From: Pseudomonadota bacterium
GTDB taxonomy: Bacteria > Desulfobacterota > Desulfobulbia > Desulfobulbales > Desulfocapsaceae
DNA length: 48,992 nucleotides
Direction: 5' to 3'
Assembly: GCA_018821785.1 (NCBI GenBank)
Contig: JAHJLI010000064.1
Coordinates: 1-48,992 of the forward strand
Shown here: positions 8,261 through 17,880 of the stretch, in pieces
Numbering within the stretch: position 1 is the first letter of the stretch
Layout of the letters: the number at the start of each line of letters is the position of its first letter
Notes under the pieces: generated by a model
Databases searched by the model: none
What the model saw: only the letters and a program-made list of their open reading frames with translations
What the model was told of the DNA's origin: nothing
Program-made: the position numbers and the translations under genes

Positions 8261-9827
8261 TCCGCCGGGGTCCACGGCCATGCGGCCCGGGACGACGGCT
8301 CTTTCTGCTTTTCCCTTGATCATGAGAGACGGCTGTGGCAGTACTGTTTCCTGAAGGGGGGCGACTCTGTCCCTTGGGCGCAGGCAAGAGGAGGTATTCC
8401 TCGGGCAGGACACAGTCAAATTTTTTATTAACGAACTGTTCAATCGCCGGCAGGTAGAAGGACCCTTCTTCACAGGCAAAGCTTACAGCCTTACCGCTCG
8501 CCCCAGCCCTGCCGGTTCTGCCGATGCGATGGACATAATCTTCAGGTTCGTAAGGCAGGGTGTAGTTCACCACGAAGGTGATATCCTCGATATGGATGCC
8601 GCGGCCAGCCACGTCGGTGGCAACAAGCACCTTAACCTTGCCTGACCTGAACATTTCCAGGCGGGATGCCCTTTTCGCCTGTTCGACATCACCGGAAAGC
8701 AGCAGGCAATCGATTCCGTTGCGTTCCAGCCGATTGGCCAAACGTTTGGTCTCGTTCTTCATATTGGCGAAAACCATGATTCGATCCTCGGGATGTCGCA
8801 CAATAAGATTATACAAAACATCATACTTCTCTTCTGCCGTGGTCAGGTACACAATCTGTTCAACGGTCTCAACCGCCACATGCTCCGGTTCCGCCTCCAA
8901 TACCTTCGGCCGCACGCACCATTGTGAGGAGAGTCGCTGCACATCCTCTGGAACCGTTGCTGAAAAAAGCATGGTTTGTCGTTCTTCTCTGGCCGGAAGT
9001 CGACCGATGATTCGCCGAACATCAGGGATAAAGCCCATGTCCAGCATCCGGTCCGCTTCATCGAGAACAAGTATGCGGCAATCGCGAAGATCAATGACTC
9101 CTTTACCGATAAAGTCGAGCAATCGCCCTGGAGTGGCAACAACCACATCACACTTTTTATTCTGCAATAATAGAAGCTGTTTCTGATAATCCACCCCGCC
9201 GAAGACCGGGCAGACAGTTATTCCGCAGTATTTGGCGAAACCTATCCCGTCTTTTGCGATCTGCATCACCAATTCCCGGGTCGGGGCCAAAACCAGAGCG
9301 CGAACGCCCGCTTTTTTCGTAGCGGGTCTACTGTCCCCAAGAAGTCGGGCAAGTATGGCAATGAGGAAAACCGCCGTTTTCCCTGTACCGGTGTTGGCCT
9401 TGCCGACCAGATCATGCCCTGCCAGAACATCCTCCAGAGCTTTTGCTTGAATGGCCGTACAGTACTGAAAACCCTGCTCGGCAATAGCCCGCATAACTGG
9501 AACAGGGATTTCATAATCGTGAAAACGGCTCTTGCCTTCTTCCGGGATCACTTGAAAACTGTCCAGGCTCCATTCCGACTTGACCTTGGGTTTAGCCGGT
9601 GCGCGATATTTCTTCGTTACACCGTCGCCGGCATCTACCCGAACGGTTGCAATGTTTTCCCCTCGCCCGGACGCTACACTTGACTTGCCTACCGCCCCCT
9701 CACCAGGATGCAATTTTTGTTCCTCGGTTGAGACGGAACGCCCCAGCAAGCTGCGATATTTGCGTTTGCCGGCCTGAGCGATTCTCTTAATTCGTGTTCC
9801 TGCCGCCAGAAGAAATCTCTTCATCAT
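8238..9827 (-). CDS. DEAD-box ATP-dependent RNA helicase (RhlB/RhlE-like)
   Basis: Unwinds short RNA duplexes using ATP. All family motifs are present: an F...Q motif (YCTAIQAKAL), Walker A ANTGTGKT, PTREL, GG, TPGR, DEAD in VLDEADRMLDMGF, SAT in LFSATVPED, then VFANMKNET, ATDVAGRGIHIED and HRIGRTGRAG. The helicase core spans about residues 100-470 of 529. The N-terminal ~100 residues are basic and of low complexity, and the C-terminus is an Arg/Gly/Ser/Pro-rich tail (RKSRRPGPHGRGPRRSS). Such extensions usually give non-specific RNA binding or a degradosome contact. It is a single gene flanked by repeat elements B and C, which lie in opposite orientations. The start could be either of two adjacent ATGs. 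Confidence 0.93.
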   Translation of the reverse strand: MMKRFLLAAGTRIKRIAQAGKRKYRSLLGRSVSTEEQKLHPGEGAVGKSSVASGRGENIATVRVDAGDGVTKKYRAPAKPKVKSEWSLDSFQVIPEEGKSRFHDYEIPVPVMRAIAEQGFQYCTAIQAKALEDVLAGHDLVGKANTGTGKTAVFLIAILARLLGDSRPATKKAGVRALVLAPTRELVMQIAKDGIGFAKYCGITVCPVFGGVDYQKQLLLLQNKKCDVVVATPGRLLDFIGKGVIDLRDCRILVLDEADRMLDMGFIPDVRRIIGRLPAREERQTMLFSATVPEDVQRLSSQWCVRPKVLEAEPEHVAVETVEQIVYLTTAEEKYDVLYNLIVRHPEDRIMVFANMKNETKRLANRLERNGIDCLLLSGDVEQAKRASRLEMFRSGKVKVLVATDVAGRGIHIEDITFVVNYTLPYEPEDYVHRIGRTGRAGASGKAVSFACEEGSFYLPAIEQFVNKKFDCVLPEEYLLLPAPKGQSRPPSGNSTATAVSHDQGKSRKSRRPGPHGRGPRRSSGKGPQ

Positions 9828-9883
9828 AAGTTCTCTTTCACACCCTTATTATCCGGCATAACCGGATTAAAAAAAATACACCG

Positions 9884-9964
9884 AATGGTGTCCTGCCATG
9901 AAAGTTCATTTCTTGTTTTTAAAGAACGAACTTCGCGAAGGTATTTACACTCCCTTGTGGGGAG
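9884..9964 (-). repeat. Intergenic palindromic element, copy C (reverse orientation)
   Basis: Read on the minus strand: CTCCCC-ACAA-GGGAG, then TAAATACCTTCGC. The inner stem GAAGTTCGTTCTT/AAGAAATGAACTTTC follows, and the element ends in AGGACACCA. It is the only copy in this orientation and forms an inverted pair with copy B around the helicase gene. Nothing gene-like is seen in the rest of the 330-base spacer (9828-10157). Confidence 0.75.
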
Positions 9965-10082
9965 TTATTATTTAACGTCGGCTTTCTGCGGAAAAAACAG
10001 ATAGTCCTATCACGATGATTAAGCAAAAATCTTCAGACGTTTTGCCAAAAGAGGAAGAGCAATTAAAAATACATGCAACAGG

Positions 10083-10141
10083 AGGCGATCATCTTTCCTG
10101 ATCCTAACGAATTCGACCAACAACTCTCGCCGAGATCGCCT
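10083..10141. repeat. Spaced 8-base inverted repeat downstream of the zinc-ribbon gene
   Basis: AGGCGATC (10083-10090) and GATCGCCT (10134-10141) are perfect complements 43 bases apart, 17 bases beyond the 3' end of the 10158-10868 gene. There is no T-run next to it, so it is not a standard terminator. Function unknown. Confidence 0.35.
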
Positions 10142-10157
10142 GATTATTTCTCAGGCA

Positions 10158-10868
10158 TCAAGCTTTTCCGGCAATGCGCAACTCCTCCATTATTGGTCCA
10201 AACAATTCCTCATATTCGGGAATGGCCTTTTTCAGGATGGTGTTGATGTAAGGAATGTCGGCATCGTTGATAACGATATTCGACGAAGCAGACAAGGCTT
10301 GTAAATCGTAGAGGGTTTGAAACTGTTCACCGATCAAGACGTAAAATATATAGCGACGCCTGGCCATATTCATGGAACGCATATATTGATGAAAGGCTCC
10401 GGAACGAATGCCACCCGGCTCAAAACTGCTGTGCAGGAAGACTGCCGCATAATTGACAAAGAGCATTTTTTCAATTGCCTCAGCAGGGGTCGACGCCTGC
10501 TCAACACGATAACCGACGGCAGCAGCGGCTTTGATAACCTGATCACGACCTGGCAAGTTCGGCATAAGGACAATCGCCTTGGGAATGTCCTCAACCACAT
10601 CTTGATCTTCAAAAGTGCCGTCCTTCAGCCAATCGGTGCTGGGTGGTGGAGGTGGCTTGATCCGCCCGCCTTCAGCGGGTCGCTCGGCAGCGTCACCCTC
10701 CCGACCAGCTGAAGTGGTCCGGTCCATACTCATATCAAGGCCGAAAGGGACCGCACAATGGGCACATTTGATTTTTATACGCCGGCCCGGCTCGAGCGAC
10801 CGGACACTCTCACGGATTTTTTCCCCCAGTTTCAACTGTTTTCCACAATGCGGGCAAAGTACTATCAT
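10158..10868 (-). CDS. Zinc-ribbon protein with a degenerate receiver-like domain
   Basis: No named family recognised. The 236 residues begin with a CPHCGK...CAHC zinc-ribbon (residues 5-38). A Pro-rich linker (KPPPPPSTDW) follows, then about 140 residues with the alternating pattern of a response-regulator receiver (AIVLMPN, AVGYRVEQASTPAEAIEKM, YAAVFLHSSFEPGG). The position where a receiver has its phosphoryl-accepting Asp reads FLHSS, so phosphorylation is unlikely (pseudo-receiver). It lies 65 bases downstream of the PilT-type ATPase on the same strand, which suggests a role linked to type IV pili or surface motility. That link is inference from gene order only. Confidence 0.6.
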   Translation of the reverse strand: MIVLCPHCGKQLKLGEKIRESVRSLEPGRRIKIKCAHCAVPFGLDMSMDRTTSAGREGDAAERPAEGGRIKPPPPPSTDWLKDGTFEDQDVVEDIPKAIVLMPNLPGRDQVIKAAAAVGYRVEQASTPAEAIEKMLFVNYAAVFLHSSFEPGGIRSGAFHQYMRSMNMARRRYIFYVLIGEQFQTLYDLQALSASSNIVINDADIPYINTILKKAIPEYEELFGPIMEELRIAGKA

Positions 10869-10933
10869 AGTTTTCTCATAGCCTCTCGCTCATCTGCTTT
10901 CGCCAAACGTTCTTACTCTCTCGAAAATACAGC

Positions 10934-12118
10934 TCATTTCCTGCCTAAATAGCCGCGGTCTTCTTCTTCATCCTCTTCCATAACCAAATCCTTCAAATTG
11001 GTGGTAGACTCACCACGCTCAGCCTTCAATCGATCGAGTCCTCGATTCATCTCAGCTCGTTGCGAACAATAGGTAATTGCACTTTTCTCAGTTATGATGC
11101 CGCGGCTGTAGAGCTCAAGAATGTGTTGATCGAAGGTCCGCATATCGAGTGCCGAACCTTTCTCAATGATGGAATAGAAAGTCTTGTCCTCGGTTTCTCC
11201 GTTGAGGATAAGATCCTTGACCCTGAGACTGGTCCGCAGAATTTCTATCGCTGCCACCCTGCCGCCGCCAACCCGTGGCAACAATCGCTGACTGACGATC
11301 CAGCGAATGGTATCGACAAGCCGGTTACGGATCTGCGGTTGCTCATCCTGCTCAAACATACCGAGGATACGGTTGATCGTCTGCCCGGCATCTATGGTGT
11401 GAAGGGTCGAAAGGACGAGGTGCCCAGTTTCGGCAGCGGTCAAACCGATCTCCATGGTGTCCCGGTCGCGCATCTCACCGACCAGTATAACCTTTGGGGC
11501 CTGGCGTAAGGCCGCCCGCATCCCCACGGCAAATGTACTGAAATCATTACCCATTTCTCGTTGATTAAAGGTCGCCTTATCCTGTTCATGGACATATTCG
11601 ATGGGATCCTCAAGAGTAATGACATGCACCGAACGTTCCCTGTTGATACGATTCAACAGGGCGGCAAGCGAGGTCGTCTTACCGGTACCAGTGGCGCCGG
11701 TAAAAAGAACAAGGCCGTTCAACTCACCGGCCATTTTAATGAAAGCATCGGGAAATTGCATCCGCTCTATGGTAGGAACGTGGGTTTCCAGTTTTCGCAG
11801 AACTGTCGAAAAATACCCTTTCTGAGTGAAGATATTCACCCTGAAGCGGGCCTTATCCGACAGCGAGTAGGACATGTCGCATGAACCGGTTTCCACCAGA
11901 TCTTTAAGAAGCCTGCGGTTTTTACCAATAAGGTTGAGGGCAAAAGTCTCGGTCTGAAAGGGGGTGAGCTCGGTTATCGGCGGGGAAATATCAACTGGAA
12001 TCAGTAGGCCGGATGATTCAACCTGCAAGGTTTTACCTACGGTGATATTTAGGTCGGAAACATTGCTGTGCGATTCCAACATGGTGGCTATCCAGTAATC
12101 TATTTCCGTCTTTTTCAT
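10934..12118 (-). CDS. PilT/PilU-type twitching motility ATPase
   Basis: Cytoplasmic hexameric ATPase that powers pilus retraction. The 394 residues show an N-terminal PAS-like region, Walker A GATGTGKTT, the Asp-box VITLEDPIEYVHE, Walker B KVILVGEMRD and the His-box GHLVLSTLHT. The start ATG 12116-12118 (MKKTEIDYW) has GGGGAAG just upstream; a start at 12148 would add ten unconserved residues. The C-terminal tail is acidic (MEEDEEEDRGYLG), which is more usual in PilU-like paralogues. No pilin or other pilus gene is in the window, so the PilT versus PilU choice is left open. The zinc-ribbon/pseudo-receiver gene follows in the same direction. Confidence 0.92.
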   Translation of the reverse strand: MKKTEIDYWIATMLESHSNVSDLNITVGKTLQVESSGLLIPVDISPPITELTPFQTETFALNLIGKNRRLLKDLVETGSCDMSYSLSDKARFRVNIFTQKGYFSTVLRKLETHVPTIERMQFPDAFIKMAGELNGLVLFTGATGTGKTTSLAALLNRINRERSVHVITLEDPIEYVHEQDKATFNQREMGNDFSTFAVGMRAALRQAPKVILVGEMRDRDTMEIGLTAAETGHLVLSTLHTIDAGQTINRILGMFEQDEQPQIRNRLVDTIRWIVSQRLLPRVGGGRVAAIEILRTSLRVKDLILNGETEDKTFYSIIEKGSALDMRTFDQHILELYSRGIITEKSAITYCSQRAEMNRGLDRLKAERGESTTNLKDLVMEEDEEEDRGYLGRK

Positions 12119-12234
12119 ACTCTTCCCCGAAATAATGTGCACTACCACTTTTTTTCATAGTATATTGCGACGATCCAAACCCTCAGGAAAATACCATCCC
12201 CGGAGGTTAACTGCGGTGCCTGATTGCAAACGGC

Positions 12235-12253
12235 TATCAATATGCTATTGATA
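12235..12253. promoter_or_regulatory. Perfect palindrome upstream of ilvD, candidate operator
   Basis: TATCAATA-TGC-TATTGATA is an 8-base inverted repeat with a 3-base spacer, 116 bases before the ilvD start. It overlaps a possible TTGCAA (12224-12229) / TATTGA (12246-12251) promoter pair. No leader peptide or attenuator of the classical ilv type was seen. Confidence 0.45.
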
Positions 12254-12368
12254 TACGCCAAGACAGCAATGTTGCAGGAGTCTAACAACTTTTACATGCT
12301 TTTTTCCAATTTTTCATCACATTTCTTTTTATTACCTGTTCATCCAAGCACATTCGGAGATTATTGAC

Positions 12369-14204
12369 ATGGCAATTCCTTTACGCAGTGCGACAACCAC
12401 GAAAGGACGTAGAATGGCCGGCGCCCGCAGTCTCTGGCGAGCCAACGGCGTCAAAGAAGAACAGTTCGGCAAACCGATCATCGGCATCGTCAATTCCTTC
12501 ACCCAATTTGTCCCTGGGCATGTCCACCTGCATGAAATCGGCCAGCACCTAAAAAAAATCATCGGCAAGGCCGGTTGTTTTGCCGCCGAGTTCAACACCA
12601 TTGCCATCGACGACGGCATCGCCATGGGCCACTCCGGCATGCTCTATTCCCTGCCATCCCGCGAACTGATTGCCGACAGCGTCGAATACATGTGCAACGC
12701 CCATACCGTTGACGCGATGATCTGTATCAGCAACTGCGACAAGATCACCCCCGGTATGCTAATGGCCGCCATGCGCCTGAACATCCCAACCATTTTTGTC
12801 TCCGGTGGACCGATGGAAGCCGGCATCGACGGCAGCAAACGCTATGACCTGGTCGACGCCATGGTCATGGCCGCCGACAGCTCGGTGAGCGATGCCGATA
12901 TCGCCCGGGTGGAACGCTGCGCCTGCCCGACTTGCGGCTCCTGTTCGGGGATGTTTACCGCCAATTCCATGAACTGCTTAAACGAGGCATTAGGGATGGC
13001 CCTGCCCGGCAACGGAACGGTGCTGGCTACCCACAGCGGCCGCAAGCAGTTGTTCGAAAAAGCGGCAAATCGCATTGTCGACATGGCCTTTGCCTGGTAC
13101 AGCGACGGCGACCGTTCCGTCTTGCCACGCTCCATAGCCAGCCACAGCGCCTTTATGAACGCCATGACCCTCGATATCGCCATGGGTGGCTCGACCAATA
13201 CCGTCCTGCACCTCCTGGCAATTGCCCACGAGGCGGGCGTTGATTTCACCATGGCCGATATCGATTCCCTGTCGCGAAAAATCCCCAACCTGTGCAAGGT
13301 ATCGCCCTCTTCTCATTATCACATCGAAGATGTCAACCGCGCTGGCGGCATTATGGCCATTCTCGGCGAGCTCGACCGCGCCGGATTGATCGACAACACG
13401 GTGTGCCGGGTCGACAGCTCAAGCCTCAGGGAGACCCTCGATACATGGGATATCGCCAGACCGACCCACACCCAGGAAGCGGAGACCCTCTATCTCAGCG
13501 CCCCCGGGGCCTCAGGGCAAAACCTGATAATGGGTTCACAGAGCGCAAGGTACCAGGAGCTTGATCTTGATCGCCAGAGCGGCTGCATCCGTGACATGGA
13601 ACATTGTTACAGTCGGGAAGGCGGACTCGCCGTCCTTTTCGGCAATATTGCCGCAGACGGGTGTATCGTCAAGACCGCCGGGGTCGATCCGTCGATCTTC
13701 AAATTTTCTGGCACTGCCCGGGTCTTCTCGTCCCAGGAAGCATCCTGCGATGCCATTCTTGGCGGCGGGATCAAGGCTGGCGATGTCCTTATTATTCGCT
13801 ATGAAGGCCCTAAGGGTGGTCCGGGCATGCAGGAAATGCTCTACCCAACCTCCTACCTGAAATCAATCCATCTTGGGAAGGAGTGCGCTCTTATCACCGA
13901 TGGCCGCTTTTCCGGCGGCACCTCCGGGCTCTCCATCGGCCATGTGTCACCTGAAGCCGCCGCCGGTGGCGCCGTCGCCCTCATCGAAGACGGCGATACC
14001 ATCGAAATCGATATCCCGGCGAGAACGATCAGAGTCAATATAACCGATGCCGAACTTGCCATGCGCCGCACCAGGGAAGAGGCAAAAGGCGCCATGGCTT
14101 TTCGCCCGACGGATCGGCAGAGGGCTATAAGTACGGCTCTTAAGGCCTATGCTCTGTTCGCCGCCTCGGCCGACAAGGGTGCCGTTCGACTGCTGCCGGA
14201 ATAG
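12369..14204 (+). CDS. ilvD: Dihydroxy-acid dehydratase
   Basis: Dehydrates 2,3-dihydroxy-3-methyl-butanoate and -pentanoate to the 2-oxoacid precursors of valine and isoleucine, using an Fe-S cluster. The 611 residues are full length for IlvD (E. coli, 616). Cluster-cysteine regions are visible in [12 protein letters not shown] and [26 protein letters not shown] and the C-terminal [17 protein letters not shown] are conserved substrate-loop motifs. Start ATG 12369 follows CGGAGATTATTGAC. It leads a plus-strand cluster with an FAD/Fe-S oxidoreductase, the two chains of a 2-oxoacid:ferredoxin oxidoreductase and a broken ilvA, all closely spaced. Confidence 0.97.
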   Translation: MAIPLRSATTTKGRRMAGARSLWRANGVKEEQFGKPIIGIVNSFTQFVPGHVHLHEIGQHLKKIIGKAGCFAAEFNTIAIDDGIAMGHSGMLYSLPSRELIADSVEYMCNAHTVDAMICISNCDKITPGMLMAAMRLNIPTIFVSGGPMEAGIDGSKRYDLVDAMVMAADSSVSDADIARVERCACPTCGSCSGMFTANSMNCLNEALGMALPGNGTVLATHSGRKQLFEKAANRIVDMAFAWYSDGDRSVLPRSIASHSAFMNAMTLDIAMGGSTNTVLHLLAIAHEAGVDFTMADIDSLSRKIPNLCKVSPSSHYHIEDVNRAGGIMAILGELDRAGLIDNTVCRVDSSSLRETLDTWDIARPTHTQEAETLYLSAPGASGQNLIMGSQSARYQELDLDRQSGCIRDMEHCYSREGGLAVLFGNIAADGCIVKTAGVDPSIFKFSGTARVFSSQEASCDAILGGGIKAGDVLIIRYEGPKGGPGMQEMLYPTSYLKSIHLGKECALITDGRFSGGTSGLSIGHVSPEAAAGGAVALIEDGDTIEIDIPARTIRVNITDAELAMRRTREEAKGAMAFRPTDRQRAISTALKAYALFAASADKGAVRLLPE

Positions 14205-14263
14205 CTTGAATAGACAACTGTCAGGTGGCCATTTAATCTCCCGTCAACCATGAGGAACGATTC

Positions 14264-16042
14264 TTGAAACCGACAAATATCGATAATCCGGAATATTTTC
14301 ACAAAGTCATCGATTGCCAGTACGCCTGCCCGGCACACACCCCGGTGCCGGAATATATCAGAATGATCAGCCAGGGCAAATACGACGAGGCGTTCAAAAT
14401 CAACTGGATCTCCAATGTCTTTCCCGGTGTTCTCGGGCGAATCTGCGACCGGCCGTGCGAACCGGCCTGCCGACGTTCACGGGTTGAGGAAAATCCTGTG
14501 GCCATCTGCCGTCTGAAACGGGTCGCCGCCGACTTTAAAAGCCCCGGTGCCGACTTTCTTCCAGAAGTTCCAGCGGAGAAAAATGGAAAAAGAATCGCCC
14601 TCATCGGGGGCGGCCCAGCCTCACTGACCGTCGCCCGCGACCTGCTGCCCCTGGGCTATACCGTCGATCTCTACGACAATCAAAAGAAGGCAGGAGGCTT
14701 TATTCGCACCCAGGTACCTTCTTTTAGGCTACCGGAAAAGGTCTTAAATGAAGAAGTCGACCGTATCCTAGACATGGGAGTAAACACCCATCTCAACTGC
14801 CAGGTGGACAGCCTGAAGAAGATCGTCGATCTGGGCTATGACGCCATCTTCGTCGGTACCGGCGCTCCGCGCGGCCGCGATCTCCCCGACCTGCCGGGTC
14901 GTTCGGAAGGCGGCGATGCAATACACATCGGCATTGACTGGCTGGCCGCTGTACTTTACCGTCACGTCATCAGGAGCGGGCCTAAGGTCCTGGTTCTCGG
15001 CGGCGGCAATACCTCCATGGACTGCTGCCGGACCGCCAAAAGACTGGATGCCGAAGAGGTGACGGTGGTGGTCCGCAGCCCGAAAGCCGATATGAAGGCC
15101 TCGCCCTGGGAGATTGAGGACGCCGAAGAAGAAGGCATTCCCATTATCGACAACCACGCGCCCCTGGAATTTGTAATTGACAGTGGCAAACTAGTCGGCA
15201 TGCATTTCCAGAAAATGACCGCCGAGACCGATGGAAGCGGCAACCGCCGCCTGGTGCCAACAACCGAACCACCGGTCTTCATGCCCTGCGACCAGGTGCT
15301 TCTGGCGGTTGGTCAGGTCAATGCCTTCCCCTTTATCGAACCGGAGCTTGGCATAAAGATGACTGAACGTGGTCTGCCGGAACTCGACCCGACCACCCAT
15401 CAATCGTCGATCCCAAACATTTTCTTCGGCGGCGATGCAGCCTTCGGACCGAAAAATGTTATTACCGCCGTTGCTCACGGCCATCAGGCGGCAATCTCCA
15501 TTGATCTTTTTTGCCGGGGTCAGGATCTGCATGACCGCCCTGCCCCCTCGACAAACCTGGTCAGCCAGAAAATGGGGCTGCAGGACTTACTCTATGACAG
15601 CAGGGTGGCCACTGACCACCGTTATGCGGTGCCGACCGTCGACCGCGCCAAATCGCTGAAAAACCGACTACTGGAGGTCGAGCTCGGATTCAGCAAGAAA
15701 ACCGGACACCAGGAAGCCTCGCGGTGTCTCAATTGCGACGTGCAGACGATTTTTGACTTTTCCACCTGCATCGAATGTGACTCCTGCGTCGACATCTGCC
15801 CGGAATCCTGTATCACCTTTACCGATAACGGCGACGAGGAAGATCTCCGCACTAGGCTCCTGGCACCTTCAGACAACAAGCAGCAAGCACTCTACATCTC
15901 CCCTGCCCTGCCCACTGGCAGGGTCATGGTCAAGGACGAAAACGTCTGCCTGCACTGCGGCCTCTGCGCCGAACGCTGCCCGACCTCCTCTTGGGAAATG
16001 ATGAAATTCACCTACAATTGTCCAACGGCGGGGGAAAAATGA
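14264..16042 (+). CDS. FAD/Fe-S NAD(P) oxidoreductase subunit (GltD/PadH-like)
   Basis: Probably passes electrons between NAD(P) and the partner 2-oxoacid oxidoreductase. The 592 residues begin with the Cys-rich helical Fe-S domain of glutamate-synthase small subunits (CQYACPAHTPVPEYI ... GRICDRPCEPAC). An FAD fold follows (ALIGGGPASL), then an NAD(P) fold (VLVLGGGNTSMDC) and a C-terminal GGDAAFGPKNVITAVAHG. Two ferredoxin-like [4Fe-4S] motifs close the chain: CIECDSCVDICP and CLHCGLCAERCP. The layout resembles PadH of NAD-linked phenylglyoxylate oxidoreductase (known family), but the substrate here is unknown. The start is TTG 14264. The TGA stop overlaps the next gene's ATG, so the subunits are probably made together. 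Confidence 0.85.
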   Translation: MKPTNIDNPEYFHKVIDCQYACPAHTPVPEYIRMISQGKYDEAFKINWISNVFPGVLGRICDRPCEPACRRSRVEENPVAICRLKRVAADFKSPGADFLPEVPAEKNGKRIALIGGGPASLTVARDLLPLGYTVDLYDNQKKAGGFIRTQVPSFRLPEKVLNEEVDRILDMGVNTHLNCQVDSLKKIVDLGYDAIFVGTGAPRGRDLPDLPGRSEGGDAIHIGIDWLAAVLYRHVIRSGPKVLVLGGGNTSMDCCRTAKRLDAEEVTVVVRSPKADMKASPWEIEDAEEEGIPIIDNHAPLEFVIDSGKLVGMHFQKMTAETDGSGNRRLVPTTEPPVFMPCDQVLLAVGQVNAFPFIEPELGIKMTERGLPELDPTTHQSSIPNIFFGGDAAFGPKNVITAVAHGHQAAISIDLFCRGQDLHDRPAPSTNLVSQKMGLQDLLYDSRVATDHRYAVPTVDRAKSLKNRLLEVELGFSKKTGHQEASRCLNCDVQTIFDFSTCIECDSCVDICPESCITFTDNGDEEDLRTRLLAPSDNKQQALYISPALPTGRVMVKDENVCLHCGLCAERCPTSSWEMMKFTYNCPTAGEK

Positions 16043-17880
16043 AAATGGAACGTGTCAACGAATTCGTCGTCCGCTTTGCCAATGTCAACGGCTCCGGCTC
16101 GGCCAGCGCCAATAATCTCTTTGCCAAGGCCATCTTCCGGCACGGGCTTCCGGTTAGCCCGAAGAATATCTTCCCCTCGAATATCCAGGGCTTGCCGACC
16201 TGGTACGAAGTCCGGGTCAGCGAATATGGCTACCTCGGCAGACGGGGCGGCTTCGACCTCGTTGTTGCCGTCAACGGCCAGACCCTGTTGCGCGATTACC
16301 GGGAACTCTCCCCCGGTGGCTATTTTCTCTACGACTCCTCGCGGGAGCTTACCCCGGACTTTGACCGAACCGATGTCACCCCCATCCCTATCCCGCTCAC
16401 CGACCTGTGCAACACCGCCTTCCAGAACCCGAAGTTGAGACAGCTGCTGAAGAACATCATCTATGTCGGCTCGCTTGCCTACCTACTCAACATGGATTTC
16501 AGCGTCCTCACCGAGGCAATTGAAAAGCAGTTCAGCAAAAAGCCGAAACTGGCCGAGCCGAATATAAAGGCCCTGGAAATAGGCTACGCCTATTCCCGTG
16601 ACCATCACCCAGATACCTGCAGACTGCGAGTGCAGAAAACCGACCGGGTGGGTGACAATATCCTCATGGACGGCAATTCGGCCTTTGCCCTCGGCGCAGT
16701 TTACGCCGGAGCGACTGTAGCTGGCTGGTATCCGATCACCCCTTCCACCTCGGTGGTCGAGGCCTTTGAAAAATACACCAAGATGTTTCGGGTGGAAGCA
16801 GATACCGGCAGACGCAAGGCGGCGATTATTCAAGCCGAAGATGAGCTGGCCGCGCTCGGCATCGTCATCGGCGCCTCGTGGAACGGGGCCCGGGCTTTTA
16901 CCGCCACCTCCGGCCCCGGCATCTCGCTGATGAGCGAGTTTCTCGGCCTTGCCTACTTCGCGGAAATCCCGGCGGTAATCTGCGATGTGCAGAGGACCGG
17001 CCCAAGTACCGGTATGCCCACGCGAACCCAGCAGTCCGACCTGCTGGCCTGCGCCTATGCGTCGCACGGTGACACCAAGCACGTCCTGCTTTTTCCCTGC
17101 GACCCGCACGAATGCTTCGATCTCGGAGCCGACTCATTCGACCTCGCCGAACGGCTGCAGACCCCGGTCATAATCATGAGTGATCTCGACCTTGGCATGA
17201 ACGACCATATCAGCCCGCCCCTGAACTGGGACGACAGCCGCACCTACGACCGCGGCAAGGTACTGACAGCCGAAGATCTTGACAACCGCCAGGAAAAATG
17301 GGGCCGCTATCTTGATGTTGACGGCGACGGCATCTGCTACCGTACCTATCCCGGTACCCACCCGACCAAAGGATCCTATTTCACCCGCGGCACCTCGCAC
17401 AACGAGTACTCGGCCTATACCGAGGAAAGCCCAATTTATCAGGCCGGGATGGAGCGGCTCCTGGTCAAATGGCAGACCGCCCGATCCCTGGTGCCATCAC
17501 CTCGCGTCAAAATGAGGGACCCCGAGAGTCGCCTCGGCGCCATCTTTTTCGGCACCACCACCCACGCCGCCTACGAGGCAATGGGCAACCTTGCCAGCCA
17601 GGGGGTGAAAATCAACTCCCTGAGACTACGCGCCTTTCCCTTTCAGGACGAGGTGATCGAATTTATCGACCGCCATGAGACAATTTTTATTATTGAACAA
17701 AATCGCGACGGCCAAATGCGTACCCTGCTGATTGGCGAAGGCAATTTTGCACCGGAGAAACTGCTGCCGGTCCTCAGTTTTGACGGGATGCCCATCACCG
17801 CGACCTGCATCACCTCAAAAATAAAGGCCCTTCTTGAGCAAAAGCAGCAACAAAGCAGCAAAGATGGAGGCAACGCATGA
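16039..17880 (+). CDS. 2-oxoacid:ferredoxin oxidoreductase, fused gamma-alpha chain (KorA-like)
   Basis: The 613-residue chain joins the gamma (CoA-side) domain, about residues 1-185, to the alpha pyrimidine-binding domain. VNGSGSASANNLFAKAI is the gamma glycine-rich start. GNSAFALGAVYAGATVAGWYPITPST is the alpha start, with the TPP-contact YPITPST, followed by EDELAALGIVIGASWNGARAFTATSGPG. With the beta chain it forms a TPP- and Fe-S-dependent enzyme that reversibly turns a 2-oxoacid plus CoA into acyl-CoA, CO2 and reduced ferredoxin. ATG 16039 is chosen because it overlaps the preceding TGA (ATGA); an in-frame start at 15991 lies inside the upstream gene. The actual 2-oxoacid cannot be read from sequence; the ilvD/ilvA neighbours hint at a branched-chain or 2-oxobutyrate substrate. 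Confidence 0.88.
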   Translation: MKMERVNEFVVRFANVNGSGSASANNLFAKAIFRHGLPVSPKNIFPSNIQGLPTWYEVRVSEYGYLGRRGGFDLVVAVNGQTLLRDYRELSPGGYFLYDSSRELTPDFDRTDVTPIPIPLTDLCNTAFQNPKLRQLLKNIIYVGSLAYLLNMDFSVLTEAIEKQFSKKPKLAEPNIKALEIGYAYSRDHHPDTCRLRVQKTDRVGDNILMDGNSAFALGAVYAGATVAGWYPITPSTSVVEAFEKYTKMFRVEADTGRRKAAIIQAEDELAALGIVIGASWNGARAFTATSGPGISLMSEFLGLAYFAEIPAVICDVQRTGPSTGMPTRTQQSDLLACAYASHGDTKHVLLFPCDPHECFDLGADSFDLAERLQTPVIIMSDLDLGMNDHISPPLNWDDSRTYDRGKVLTAEDLDNRQEKWGRYLDVDGDGICYRTYPGTHPTKGSYFTRGTSHNEYSAYTEESPIYQAGMERLLVKWQTARSLVPSPRVKMRDPESRLGAIFFGTTTHAAYEAMGNLASQGVKINSLRLRAFPFQDEVIEFIDRHETIFIIEQNRDGQMRTLLIGEGNFAPEKLLPVLSFDGMPITATCITSKIKALLEQKQQQSSKDGGNA

